A stretch of DNA of 23,274 nucleotides, from the NCBI GenBank assembly GCA_964372165.1, contig CAYJPT010000020.1:1-23274 (forward strand), read 5' to 3'. The notes beneath the pieces were generated by a model, which saw only the letters and a list, made by a program, of their open reading frames with translations, ran no database searches and was not told the origin of the DNA. Shown piece by piece: positions 1-7,156 of this stretch (position 1 is the first letter of the stretch; the number at the start of each line of letters is the position of its first letter). Position numbers and translations under genes: made by a program. This stretch comes from CAYJAD01 sp964372165 (lineage in GTDB: Bacteria; Desulfobacterota; Desulfovibrionia; Desulfovibrionales; Desulfovibrionaceae).

Positions 1-21
1 TTGTTTTGTAGTTATTTAGAA

Positions 22-61
22 AATCACAATGATAGATATAATGATATTTATCATTGTGATT
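22..61. promoter_or_regulatory. perfect 13-bp inverted repeat with nested palindrome
   Basis: AATCACAATGATA (22-34) is the exact reverse complement of 49-61, with a 14-base spacer. Nested inside is a tighter palindrome, AATGATA-TT-TATCATT (40-55), preceded by a second GATA-type half site. The pattern resembles Fur-type boxes built from repeated GATAAT units. It could equally be the hairpin of a terminator for a gene to the left, because AT-rich sequence follows it on both sides. The repeat is directly visible; the role is inferred. Confidence 0.4.
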
Positions 62-285
62 ATATAAATATTATTTATTGTAACATGTAGTACTAATGAA
101 CGCCGCTTCTATATTTCAACTATCATTGAAGTGTCATTGTGTCAAGCTGTTTCAATAGAGAAAGCACATATAGCAGTAGTTGATTTCTATAAGTATTTTA
201 ACATAATACAAGTAAAATGCATTGAGCATGCATAGTTTAAACTTGAGTGTGTTTTGAAAAAGATATTAGCAGACATAAAAACTTC

Positions 286-315
286 TTGACCTTAGACTGG
301 CAATGTGTTTATTTT
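286..315 (+). promoter_or_regulatory. possible sigma-70 promoter of the lipoprotein gene
   Basis: TTGACC (286-291) and TATTTT (310-315) are separated by 18 bases and lie about 40 bases upstream of the lipoprotein start. The -35 box is good and the -10 box is weak. In sequence this AT-rich such matches arise by chance, so this is a tentative call. Confidence 0.3.
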
Positions 316-352
316 ATTTACATAATTTTATGATTTTTTTGCTTAGGGGTTT

Positions 353-1087
353 ATGTATTATATGCGGCATATTTTTTTGTTATTAATTTTATCTATTATA
401 TTAGTTGGATGCGGAAGGCAAGTTGAAGTGATCCAATCACATCAGTTTAAACTTATGGCTGATCGTATGCCTAACGAACTTATTGCACGTAATGTTTTAG
501 ATAGCTCTCGCAATTACGTACCAACTTTATGGGGTGAATTTGAGAGTGATTATGGGCCTTTACTTTTTGAGCGTTTAGCAGCGGACTTTATTTTTGAAGA
601 TGAGGTTAATAGTGCAAAAGCCACTTCATTTGCTAATATTATACGTGAAAATCCCAAAGACAATATTGTAATTATGCGCCCTAATGGTTTTACTGTTATA
701 AGCAATTTAAAGCCAAAAACAAAAAAGAATAAGTCAAAAGTGAAAGCTGAGCGGCGTGTGGAAATAGATATGGTAGCCGTTACCGATTGGGATGATAATG
801 GAGAGGCAGATTGGCTTGTTGCGGGTAAACTATTGCGCACTCGTGGGGCAATTCCAAGAATTTATTACATTGTGATTCCAAATCCTGCACAAATTGGTAT
901 GTTGCGTGGAAATATTATTGGTATTTATGATGACTTAGGCCCAGTGGGGCGTTTGTATATGCGCGAAAGTGCAGTTAAAAAGTCATCAGCTGTAGAGGAT
1001 GTAGTGCCAGGTTTAAAACCCATTACTACACCCCCTAGTGATGTTAAAATGCATGAGCCAAGTATTAAGGAGCGTGATTTAGACTAG
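353..1087 (+). CDS. predicted outer-membrane lipoprotein of unknown function
   Basis: The product (244 aa) starts with a short positive region, a hydrophobic stretch of about 14 residues and the lipobox L-V-G-C, so Cys20 should be lipidated by Lgt and cleaved by signal peptidase II. The residue after Cys is Gly, not Asp, which favours export to the outer membrane in enterobacterial rules. The mature part is soluble, mixed alpha/beta, with a lysine-rich loop near residues 121-132 and an acidic stretch of WDDNGEADW type near 143-151. I recognise no catalytic motif or named domain. Two in-frame starts compete: ATG at 353, only 3 bases after AGGGG, and ATG at 362, 12 bases after it; the lipobox is intact with either. 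The gene stands alone and converges on yedF. The function is unknown. Confidence 0.75.
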   Translation: MYYMRHIFLLLILSIILVGCGRQVEVIQSHQFKLMADRMPNELIARNVLDSSRNYVPTLWGEFESDYGPLLFERLAADFIFEDEVNSAKATSFANIIRENPKDNIVIMRPNGFTVISNLKPKTKKNKSKVKAERRVEIDMVAVTDWDDNGEADWLVAGKLLRTRGAIPRIYYIVIPNPAQIGMLRGNIIGIYDDLGPVGRLYMRESAVKKSSAVEDVVPGLKPITTPPSDVKMHEPSIKERDLD

Positions 1088-1190
1088 CCATGGCTTGTAT
1101 GTACATATATTAAATAATTAATTTATATTTATTAAATGCCAAAACAATTTGATATTTAACAATATGGCTATCAATGGGCCATTATACAGT

Positions 1191-1787
1191 TTATGGGCGT
1201 ATGACTTGGTCTGCTATTTGTAAGCTTGTAACAATGTCTAGCATATTTGATGTTTCGCCAACTTGTTTTTCAAGTTTGTAGTGTGCAAGACAAGTACCGC
1301 ACACGAGTATATTAATGCCGGTTTTTTCTAATGCTTGGAGGCTTTCAAGGGCAGGGCCATTTTCAGCTGCAAGTTTGACACCGCCGTTTAACAAGATAAC
1401 ACGCCAAAGGCTGTTTCCAAGTTCTGGTAAAGTGCCAAGAAAGGTGTTCATCAGTTTTTGCCCAAGGTCTTCATCGCCCCGCCCTAAGGTATTGGTGGTG
1501 ATGAATATGAGGATATTTTTATTTTCTGCATCATAAGATGTATTGGTAACATGGCTTGGTATTGGAATTTGGTCAGAGTCAAGATGTGCTAAGATGATAA
1601 AATCATTATCTTGCTTGTTGTTTTCTACTGTATATCCTTGCTGCTCTAAATAACGGCTAACATTGATTACAGCTGCATCGTTGTCAACAAGTACTTGTAG
1701 TTGAGGTATGTTTTGCTCTTCGAGGGCTTTTCTACATTCAATGACTGGGTGTGGACAGGGTAGAGTGCGTAAGTCTAATAATTTCAT
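1191..1787 (-). CDS. yedF: selenium metabolism protein YedF-like (TusA/SirA domain plus DsrE/F-like domain)
   Basis: The 198-aa protein joins two small sulfur/selenium-carrier folds. Residues 1-75 are a TusA/SirA domain with the CPxP signature CPHPV (Cys11), the usual persulfide or selenide carrying cysteine. Residues about 90-198 are a DsrE/F-like domain with CGTC (Cys163, Cys166) followed by a VGETSNM segment. This two-domain layout matches the family named selenium metabolism protein YedF, found in genomes that use SelD, including Desulfovibrio. Its exact reaction is not established; a role in handling reduced selenium or sulfur in the cytoplasm is the usual inference. No selD or selA lies in this window. 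The start is well supported: AAGGA lies 6-7 bases upstream of ATG. The promoter and overlapping palindrome are listed separately. Confidence 0.85.
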   Translation of the reverse strand: MKLLDLRTLPCPHPVIECRKALEEQNIPQLQVLVDNDAAVINVSRYLEQQGYTVENNKQDNDFIILAHLDSDQIPIPSHVTNTSYDAENKNILIFITTNTLGRGDEDLGQKLMNTFLGTLPELGNSLWRVILLNGGVKLAAENGPALESLQALEKTGINILVCGTCLAHYKLEKQVGETSNMLDIVTSLQIADQVIRP

Positions 1788-1807
1788 CTTTTTTCCTTAT
1801 AATTTAT

Positions 1808-1832
1808 ATGAAATATGATTTTTATATTTCAT
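1808..1832. promoter_or_regulatory. operator-like palindrome at the yedF transcription start
   Basis: ATGAAATAT (1808-1816) is the exact reverse complement of ATATTTCAT (1824-1832), with 7 bases between. It overlaps the last two bases of the yedF -10 box and the predicted start of transcription, the usual place for a repressor. The 16-bp centre-to-centre spacing is about one and a half helical turns. It could also act as a small hairpin in the mRNA leader. Confidence 0.45.
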
Positions 1833-1859
1833 TATAGGGTGGTTTAAATAAGTGTTCAA
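1831..1859 (-). promoter_or_regulatory. sigma-70 promoter of yedF
   Basis: Read on the minus strand, TTGAAC (1854-1859) and a perfect TATAAT (1831-1836) are separated by exactly 17 bases. Transcription would begin near 1825, giving a leader of about 37 bases before the yedF start at 1787. This is the best matching housekeeping promoter in the window. Confidence 0.65.
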
Positions 1860-1889
1860 GAACTAAATGAAAAATGTTAAACTTAGCAC

Positions 1890-1916
1890 ATAAGTTTTTT
1901 TTGTTTTATCCGATTG
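1890..1916 (+). promoter_or_regulatory. sigma-28 (FliA)-like promoter of the chemoreceptor gene
   Basis: ATAAGTTT (1890-1897), 11 bases, then TCCGATTG (1909-1916) compares with the FliA consensus TAAAGTTT-N11-GCCGATAA: 6 of 8 and 5 of 8 matches with the exact spacing, including the diagnostic CCGAT core. The predicted start of transcription near 1923 leaves a leader of about 26 bases before the ATG at 1949. Flagellar sigma control is the normal regulation for chemoreceptors, so sequence and context agree. Confidence 0.55.
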
Positions 1917-1948
1917 TACGTTAAAATACTTTATATCTGGAGATTTTT

Positions 1949-3634
1949 ATGGACGTTAAAGCACGGTATATCGCAATTGCTATTGTTTTGATGCTGTTGA
2001 ACTGTTTAGCGGTGCTATTAGATTACAGTTCCATGATAGGCTTTGTACTTATTGCTTGCAGCGTTATTGTTGCTGGAATAGGCTTTTTTGTTTTATTCAT
2101 GACTGGAAATCGCCAACACGAAGAAATCACCGCCTTAGTTGAGTCGATAGGTAAGGGAATGAATGCAGAAAAAGCCTTGCAAGCAAAAGACGATGCAAGT
2201 GATGTATATAAAAATATTTTTGCGCTTTATGAACAGTGGCGTGAACAAAATATGACTCTTAAAAAAGAGCTAGGCTCATTAAAAACGCAGTATCAAAATG
2301 CTTTAACAGAAATAGAAAAAAGCTCTGAGCAAAAAAGTATACAAGAAAAAACTTTGGGCGACATGCAAAAAATTGGCAATAAAGCTGCTAGTGTTACAAG
2401 AAAACTCACTAGTGGTGTGCGTGAATTTACGCAAGTAGTTGGGGAAATAGATGCTGGCATGGGCTCACAATTAGACCGGTTACGTGAGACGCATGAAGCT
2501 ATGGGGCTTATGGTACAACACACCGAAGAATCAGCGCAAAAGGTGCAATCTGCATCACAAAGTGCGGATACTTCACGTCAAAATGCCTTGGTTGGTGCTA
2601 ATGATGTAAAAGAGGCTGTAGTTGGTATTGAACTTGTGAAAGAAACAGTGCTTGGTCTGCGTGAAACTATGAATGTTCTTGTAGAAAAAACCGTTGATAT
2701 CGGCAAAGTCATGGGCGTTATTAATGATGTAGCCGATCAAACCAACTTGCTTGCTCTTAATGCTGCTATTGAGGCTGCACGCGCAGGTGAAGCCGGACGT
2801 GGCTTTGCCGTTGTTGCCGACGAGGTAAGAAAGCTTGCAGAAAAGACTATTTTAGCAACTAAAGAAGTTGAGGGTGCTGTTATAAGCATTCAAGCCGAGA
2901 CTGATCGTAATATGGAAGCTGTAGCAAAAGCTGTAGAATACACAGTAGAAAGCGCACAAAAAGCTACGCAAGCTGGTATATTTATGGAAGATATTGTGCA
3001 GGGTATGGATGATACAGCAGCGCAATTAAGTGATATTGCAGCAGCTGCACAAGCGCAATCAGAAACAAGCCACCATGTTAATGAAGCTTTAGATGTTGTT
3101 CAAACTGTATCTGCAACAACTGGTGATCATATGCGCAACTTTATGAATACACTTGTAAGCTTTTCAAGTAGTGTTGATGAAATTGACATTATAGTTCATG
3201 CTTTGGATACTGGTAATTTAGACGGAGCTACTGGTGTAGATACTTTTATAACTTGGAGTGACGATTTAGCTCTTGGCATTCACTCTGTTGATAGCCAGCA
3301 TAAAGTTCTTTGTGATTATATTAATCAATTATATAAAGCTATGCAGGACAATGCTAACGAAAAAGTTTTGGGTGATATATTAGATGCACTTACAGATTAT
3401 ACTGCTACCCACTTTAAGGAAGAAGAAGGAATATTTAGTAAAACTGATTATCCAAAAGTTGATGCTCATAAAGAAGTGCACCGTAAGTTTGTTGCAAAGC
3501 TTAGGGATTTCAAAGAGCAGCTTACTAGTGGAAGTGGCGTGCTAAGCATTAAACTTTTAGAGTTTTTGAAAGATTGGCTTATTAAACATATCATGGGTAC
3601 TGACAGACAATATGTAGATTATGTAAAAAAATAA
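1949..3634 (+). CDS. methyl-accepting chemotaxis protein with C-terminal hemerythrin domain
   Basis: The 561-aa receptor has two N-terminal membrane helices (about 7-25 and 28-51) joined by only a few residues, so it has almost no periplasmic sensor. A charged linker and long coiled coil follow. The cytoplasmic signalling tip begins near Asp263 (DQTNLLALNAAIEAARAGEA core), the contact site for CheA and CheW. Residues about 432-561 are a bacteriohemerythrin domain with all seven expected di-iron ligands: His451, His488, Glu492, His507, His511, His547 and Asp552. Members such as Desulfovibrio DcrH bind O2 at this site, so the likely job is oxygen sensing for movement away from or toward air. 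Unlike DcrH, no periplasmic heme domain is present; the hemerythrin domain is probably the main input. GGAG lies 6-7 bases before the ATG, and a sigma-28-like promoter precedes it. Confidence 0.93.
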   Translation: MDVKARYIAIAIVLMLLNCLAVLLDYSSMIGFVLIACSVIVAGIGFFVLFMTGNRQHEEITALVESIGKGMNAEKALQAKDDASDVYKNIFALYEQWREQNMTLKKELGSLKTQYQNALTEIEKSSEQKSIQEKTLGDMQKIGNKAASVTRKLTSGVREFTQVVGEIDAGMGSQLDRLRETHEAMGLMVQHTEESAQKVQSASQSADTSRQNALVGANDVKEAVVGIELVKETVLGLRETMNVLVEKTVDIGKVMGVINDVADQTNLLALNAAIEAARAGEAGRGFAVVADEVRKLAEKTILATKEVEGAVISIQAETDRNMEAVAKAVEYTVESAQKATQAGIFMEDIVQGMDDTAAQLSDIAAAAQAQSETSHHVNEALDVVQTVSATTGDHMRNFMNTLVSFSSSVDEIDIIVHALDTGNLDGATGVDTFITWSDDLALGIHSVDSQHKVLCDYINQLYKAMQDNANEKVLGDILDALTDYTATHFKEEEGIFSKTDYPKVDAHKEVHRKFVAKLRDFKEQLTSGSGVLSIKLLEFLKDWLIKHIMGTDRQYVDYVKK

Positions 3635-3662
3635 GTAAATCTTAGTAGTAAACATATAAAGT

Positions 3663-3915
3663 AAGAGTCCTGCACAATTACTTTTTCAGTATAATTATGT
3701 GAAAATTGTAAAAAAGTTTGCAAAAAATTTACAGTGCAGGACTAAAAGGCACGAAAATCAATCGCTTGCGTTGCTCTCTATATCCGTAAGGTTCGCTTTG
3801 ATCACCTAACGGCTATGGCTTCGCCGCCCTTCGGGTAGGACTCTTGATTTATCGGTCGCATTGATTGCTGTCAACGCTCCATAAGACTCCGCACAATGAA
3901 TTGCGCAGGAGTCTT
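3663..3915. repeat. 253-bp repeat element with 17-bp terminal inverted repeats (family B)
   Basis: The left end AAGAGTCCTGCACAATT (3663-3679) and the reverse complement of the right end (3899-3915) agree at 15 of 17 bases. The right end is itself a hairpin (3884-3914): AGACTCC pairs with GGAGTCT. A near-identical copy of this end lies at 15550-15576. A further inverted repeat pairs 3666-3674 with 3735-3743. The inside (about 3750-3880) is much richer in G+C than its surroundings and contains several hairpins, but no plausible reading frame. It behaves like a MITE or a structured intergenic repeat. No parent transposase is visible. Confidence 0.6.
3784..3835. other. GC-rich hairpin cluster inside repeat B, possible structured RNA
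   Basis: Three stems follow each other: CCGTAAGGT (3784-3792) pairs with ACCTAACGG (3804-3812) with one mismatch and an 11-base loop; GGC pairs with GCC around TTC (3817-3825); and CC-UUCG-GG (3828-3835) is a stable tetraloop hairpin. CCTA (3805-3808) can alternatively pair with TAGG (3835-3838) to close the two short hairpins into one domain. This could be an RNA fold or single-stranded DNA structure. Which strand is transcribed, if any, is unknown. Confidence 0.35.
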
Positions 3916-4002
3916 TAAATATTAGAATATTGCAGCATAAAATGATTTTAAAGGACGGATTAAAATTAGTGTATTAAGTACTTTTATATGTCAAAATGAA
4001 TA

Positions 4003-4049
4003 AAAAAATTGCCAAACTTGCGAATCATAAACAAGTTTGGCAATTTTTT
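4003..4049. terminator. bidirectional intrinsic terminator between the chemoreceptor gene and rho
   Basis: An 18-bp perfect stem (4003-4020 with 4032-4049), an 11-base loop, a central GCCAAACTTG core and flanking A6/T6 tracts make a textbook hairpin followed by U residues in both directions. It lies between two converging genes, the chemoreceptor (+) ending at 3634 and rho (-) ending at 4100, and should end both transcripts. Confidence 0.9.
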
Positions 4050-4099
4050 ATTTATCTAAGATATTTATAATGGCACTACTATTTTATAGATGCAAGAAA

Positions 4100-5398
4100 C
4101 TATCTTCCCATTGCATTTAAGAAATCTTTATTTGTTTTTGTTCCACGCATTTTGTCGAGCAAAAACTCCATACTATCAATGGATGACATGGGGGACAAAA
4201 TTTTGCGCAAAATCCAAACTCGATTTAAAGTTTCTTCATCAAACAGTAAGTCTTCCTTGCGTGTACCAGTACGATTAATATCAATTGCTGGGAATACACG
4301 TTTTTCTGACAAGTGGCGGTCCAAATAAATTTCCATATTACCTGTACCTTTAAACTCTTCAAAAATAACTTCGTCCATGCGCGAGCCAGTATCAATTAAA
4401 GCAGAGGCTAGAATAGTCAAACTTCCGCCTTCTTCCATATTTCGCGCTGCACCAAAAAAACGTTTTGGTCTTTGCAAAGCGTTGGCATCAAGACCACCAG
4501 ATAACACACGACCAGAAGGTGGAGTAACGGCATTGTAAGCTCGTCCAAGACGTGTGATAGAATCAAGTAGGATAACAACATCGCGCTTGCGCTCAACCAA
4601 GCGTTTTGCCTTTTCAAGTACCATTTCACACACTTGTACGTGACGATGAGGTGGCTCATCAAAAGTTGAGCTAATAACTTCTGCCTTTTTAACGGTGCGT
4701 TCCATATCTGTAACTTCTTCAGGTCGCTCATCAATAAGCAGAACTATAAGGTAAACATCTGGAAAGTTAGAGTTAATTGCATTGGCGATGGACTGTAGGA
4801 GTATTGTTTTACCGGTACGAGGTGGAGCAACAATAAGCCCGCGTTGACCACAGCCAATGGGTGACATAAGGTCAATAACACGATTGGAGAAGCTTTTTTC
4901 TCCATTTTCCATGGTGAGCTGCTTGTCTGGGTAAATGGGAGTCAGATTGTCAAAAAGGACTAGGTTTCTAGCTTGTTCTGGTGGTTCAAAGCCTATTTCG
5001 GTAACTTTTAGCAAGGCAAAGTAACGTTCCCCTTCTTTTGGCGGCCTAATTTGCCCTGCAACTATATCACCCTTACGAAGTGAAAAACGTCTGATTTGTG
5101 AGGGTGATACATAAATATCATCTGGCCCCGGCATATAACTACATAATGGAGAGCGTAAAAAACCAAAACCATCAGGTAATATTTCCAATACACCATCACC
5201 GTAAATTGCACCATTTTGTGATGAACACGATTGAAGCAATGCAAATATTAATTCCTGCTTACGCATGGAGCTTGCATGTTCGAGTCCGTACTGTTCTGCC
5301 AAGTCCATAAGATCAGACATGCTTTTGGTTTTAAGAACAGTTAGGCTAAGAACACTTTCAATAGAAAGTTGTTCAGGGGTATCTTTCTTTTTACGCAT
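4100..5398 (-). CDS. rho: transcription termination factor Rho
   Basis: The 432-aa protein is a hexameric RNA-dependent ATPase that releases RNA polymerase at Rho-dependent terminators. An N-terminal helical region (about 13-60) precedes the RNA-binding cold-shock domain with GDGVLEILPDGFGFLR (67-82). The ATPase core holds the Walker A loop APPRTGKT (191-198), Walker B VILLDS (275-280), the Q-loop region GGLDANALQRPKRFF (301-315) and the R-loop segment GTGNME (351-356). Length and motif order match the family, and there is no large linker insertion of the kind seen in some actinobacterial Rho. The ribosome binding site is weak (GGA before the ATG). A non-coding gap of 485 bases separates rho from carD upstream, so rho probably has its own promoter. 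The bidirectional terminator at 4003-4049 follows the stop. Confidence 0.97.
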   Translation of the reverse strand: MRKKKDTPEQLSIESVLSLTVLKTKSMSDLMDLAEQYGLEHASSMRKQELIFALLQSCSSQNGAIYGDGVLEILPDGFGFLRSPLCSYMPGPDDIYVSPSQIRRFSLRKGDIVAGQIRPPKEGERYFALLKVTEIGFEPPEQARNLVLFDNLTPIYPDKQLTMENGEKSFSNRVIDLMSPIGCGQRGLIVAPPRTGKTILLQSIANAINSNFPDVYLIVLLIDERPEEVTDMERTVKKAEVISSTFDEPPHRHVQVCEMVLEKAKRLVERKRDVVILLDSITRLGRAYNAVTPPSGRVLSGGLDANALQRPKRFFGAARNMEEGGSLTILASALIDTGSRMDEVIFEEFKGTGNMEIYLDRHLSEKRVFPAIDINRTGTRKEDLLFDEETLNRVWILRKILSPMSSIDSMEFLLDKMRGTKTNKDFLNAMGR

Positions 5399-5883
5399 AA
5401 AAATCCATGTGTTAAGGTTAGTGAAATGATTTGATTAAAGCTATTTGTCACAACTTGTAAGCCTTAATGGTTAAGACAAACTGTAGTAAACAAAACACCT
5501 TAAATAAAATTTGATACCAATATCAAAGCTTTATGAAATTTATAGGTTCAATGAAAGCACTCACACCACAAAAGAACAAGACTCAACAATGAGATGGTAT
5601 TAAAGAGTGTGCAAATACTTTGTGATAGCACACATTAAGTAATTATAATGTTTTTTCGGCTAAAATCAGTGACCATATGTTTTCAAACATTCATTAGGCT
5701 TAAGCTACACAAAAATTAATTGTCATCAACTTTTTAGAGAGCCAAAGCATTATGATTTAAACATTGGCAAATATTTGCACTCTTTGATTTTGTGATGAGC
5801 TTTAAAGTGTTTCGAAGTAGGTATGAACTATACTTATTTCGAGGCAATTGCAAGAAAAAAATAAACAAATTGGAGGTTACGTG
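5399..5883. other. 485-bp intergenic region between carD and rho
   Basis: No supported gene is seen on either strand. It contains a 12-bp perfect palindrome GCAAATATTTGC (5767-5778). A distant inverted repeat pairs AAAGAGTG(TG)CAAATA (5602-5617) with 5772-5785, apart from two extra bases on the left. There is also a 13-bp hairpin (5812-5842) with two G-T pairs. The rho promoter must lie here unless rho is read through from carD. Rho genes are often autoregulated through their leaders, so a regulatory leader or a small RNA is possible, but nothing proves it. Confidence 0.45.
5812..5842 (+). other. 13-bp hairpin between carD and rho
   Basis: TCGAAGTAGGTAT (5812-5824) can pair along its whole length with ATACTTATTTCGA (5830-5842) in plus-strand RNA, using two G-U pairs, around a 5-base loop. 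In minus-strand RNA those two become A-C mismatches, so the fold favours a plus-strand transcript. It lies about 40 bases past the carD stop and has no U tract on the minus side, so it is not a good carD terminator. Confidence 0.35.
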
Positions 5884-6387
5884 TTAATTTTTTACAGGTG
5901 GTGGTGGGTAGTAAGACATAATGTCTTCTCTGATATCGTTTTCATCAATTCCAAGTGACTCAGCAATCTCACCAGTTATAAGTAGCATGGCCTGTTCTAA
6001 GAGCCTACGCTCACCAAAGGAAAGCTCTTTAGTTTTGCCAATCAGTAATAACTCGCGTACAACAAGTGCAACTTCTTTAAGGTTAACACTTTTTAGCTTT
6101 TCTGTATATTCACGGTGGCGCCTATTCCAGTTTTGACCGGTATGTACAACCACATCTTCATGTTTACAGAGTAAAGCTAAAATGTCCTTTGCCTCTTTAG
6201 TGTTAATAACATGGCGCAAACCAACATTATGCGCATTATGCACCGGTATCATTAGCGTAATATTATTAGCTATGATGCGCACAATGTAAAACTCACACGA
6301 AGCACCGCCAACTTCTTGATGGTCTATGCTTTCGATTTTACCCACGCCTTGAGCTGGGTAAACAACTAATTCATCAGTTTGGAACAT
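5884..6387 (-). CDS. carD: CarD/CdnL-family transcription regulator
   Basis: The 167-aa protein begins with the CarD N-terminal RNA-polymerase-interacting domain (about 1-60), recognised by the opening MFQTDELVVYPAQGVGKIE and a short beta-rich fold. A helical C-terminal domain (about 65-160) includes the NWNRRHREYTEKL segment (about 105-117), which in the family contains the DNA-contacting Trp region near the upstream edge of the -10 box. Proteins of this group bind the RNA polymerase beta subunit and stabilise open complexes, often at rRNA and other housekeeping promoters. GAGAGG lies upstream of the ATG with good spacing. The C-terminus is a short proline run (PPPPVKN). Its closeness to rho and pth is a gene order I know from Desulfovibrio. 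Confidence 0.93.
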   Translation of the reverse strand: MFQTDELVVYPAQGVGKIESIDHQEVGGASCEFYIVRIIANNITLMIPVHNAHNVGLRHVINTKEAKDILALLCKHEDVVVHTGQNWNRRHREYTEKLKSVNLKEVALVVRELLLIGKTKELSFGERRLLEQAMLLITGEIAESLGIDENDIREDIMSYYPPPPVKN

Positions 6388-6530
6388 ACCCGCCCTCTCG
6401 GGTTAGAAGATTTTGAAAAGGGTCTATGCATCGACGTTATGTAATAACTACATTAAAGCGCAAGTATTGTCTAGCACAAAAATATGATTTAAAAATGTTT
6501 ATTGAAAATTAATGATTTTAAATAATTAAA

Positions 6531-7145
6531 CTAGATATTAAGCGTTGGTTTCATGGATAAAGCTTGTTTACTTGCGGACTTACTACCTTCTGAAAAAAAT
6601 ATATCTATTACTTTCAGTGCATTATGCATGCAATTTTTTAATAAAATATTTTCTTCTTGAGTTGTGTTGCCTAGTACCCAATTGCTAACATCATATGCTG
6701 CATGAGGTGGGCGACCTATGCCAATACGTAAGCGATGAAAATCAGGAGTGCCTAAATGTTGACTGATGGATTTAAGCCCATTGTGACCGGCATTGCCTCC
6801 ACCACTCTTAAATCGCAACTCTCCGATTGGAATATCAAGCTCATCATGCAAAACCAAAAGTTGCTCTGCTTGAAGTTTGTGCCATGCAAGTAAGGGTTGG
6901 GCACTTTCGCCACTGAGATTCATATAGGTTAGTGGTTTTGCTAAAAGCCACCATTTAGGAGAGCTAAAAAATTTACATCGCCATAAATCGCATTTAAACT
7001 TTGTTCCGACCAATGTTTCGCATTGTCCTTCCCGTTGTGCTATATCAAGCATATAGTCAATAAGGGCAAACCCCATATTATGCCGTGTTCCAACGTATTT
7101 AGATCCTGGATTACCAAGACCAATTATAATTCCATTATATTCCAT
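6531..7145 (-). CDS. pth: peptidyl-tRNA hydrolase
   Basis: The enzyme cleaves the ester bond of peptidyl-tRNA released from stalled ribosomes and so recycles tRNA. From the ATG at 7145 the product is 204 aa and starts with the family's normal N-terminus, IIIGLGNPGSKYVGTRHN. The key residues are present: Asn12, catalytic His22, Asn76 in TYMNLSG, Asp101 in HDELDIP and Asn122 in GGGNAGHNGLKS. A longer frame reaches an ATG at 7202, but that would add 19 residues unlike the family and overlap the upstream hydrolase gene by 46 bases, so I chose 7145. With this start the gene begins 11 bases after the hydrolase stop, suggesting co-transcription. The Shine-Dalgarno match is poor. Confidence 0.95.
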   Translation of the reverse strand: MEYNGIIIGLGNPGSKYVGTRHNMGFALIDYMLDIAQREGQCETLVGTKFKCDLWRCKFFSSPKWWLLAKPLTYMNLSGESAQPLLAWHKLQAEQLLVLHDELDIPIGELRFKSGGGNAGHNGLKSISQHLGTPDFHRLRIGIGRPPHAAYDVSNWVLGNTTQEENILLKNCMHNALKVIDIFFSEGSKSASKQALSMKPTLNI

Positions 7146-7156
7146 AAGAGTAAGTA

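Larger units (their letters stand above)
1..352. other. AT-rich intergenic region at window start
   Basis: No convincing gene is visible on either strand. The left end holds a strong AT-rich inverted repeat (22-61), listed separately. The right end holds the likely promoter and ribosome binding site of the lipoprotein gene. The middle (about 70-280) shows no structure that I can support. The gene upstream of the window cannot be seen, so whether the repeat ends that gene's transcript or controls the lipoprotein gene is open. Confidence 0.6.

Noticed and set aside
3635..3915. tRNA, riboswitch or known RNA family in the GC-rich gap
   Set aside because: The hairpins do not form a tRNA cloverleaf with a T arm, and no known riboswitch core was recognised; it is listed only as a structured repeat.
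5098..5310. Open frame on the plus strand inside rho
   Set aside because: It is the shadow of the rho coding strand; no ribosome binding site or recognisable protein.
4100..5398. Walker A loop APPRTGKT in Rho as an unusual variant
   Set aside because: RTGKT in place of KAGKT still fits the P-loop pattern and, to my knowledge, occurs in other bacterial Rho proteins.
5881..5955. GGAGG followed by GTG on the plus strand opening a short frame antisense to the carD end
   Set aside because: The frame stops after about two dozen codons with low-complexity composition (Trp/Val run from the antisense of proline codons); most likely chance.
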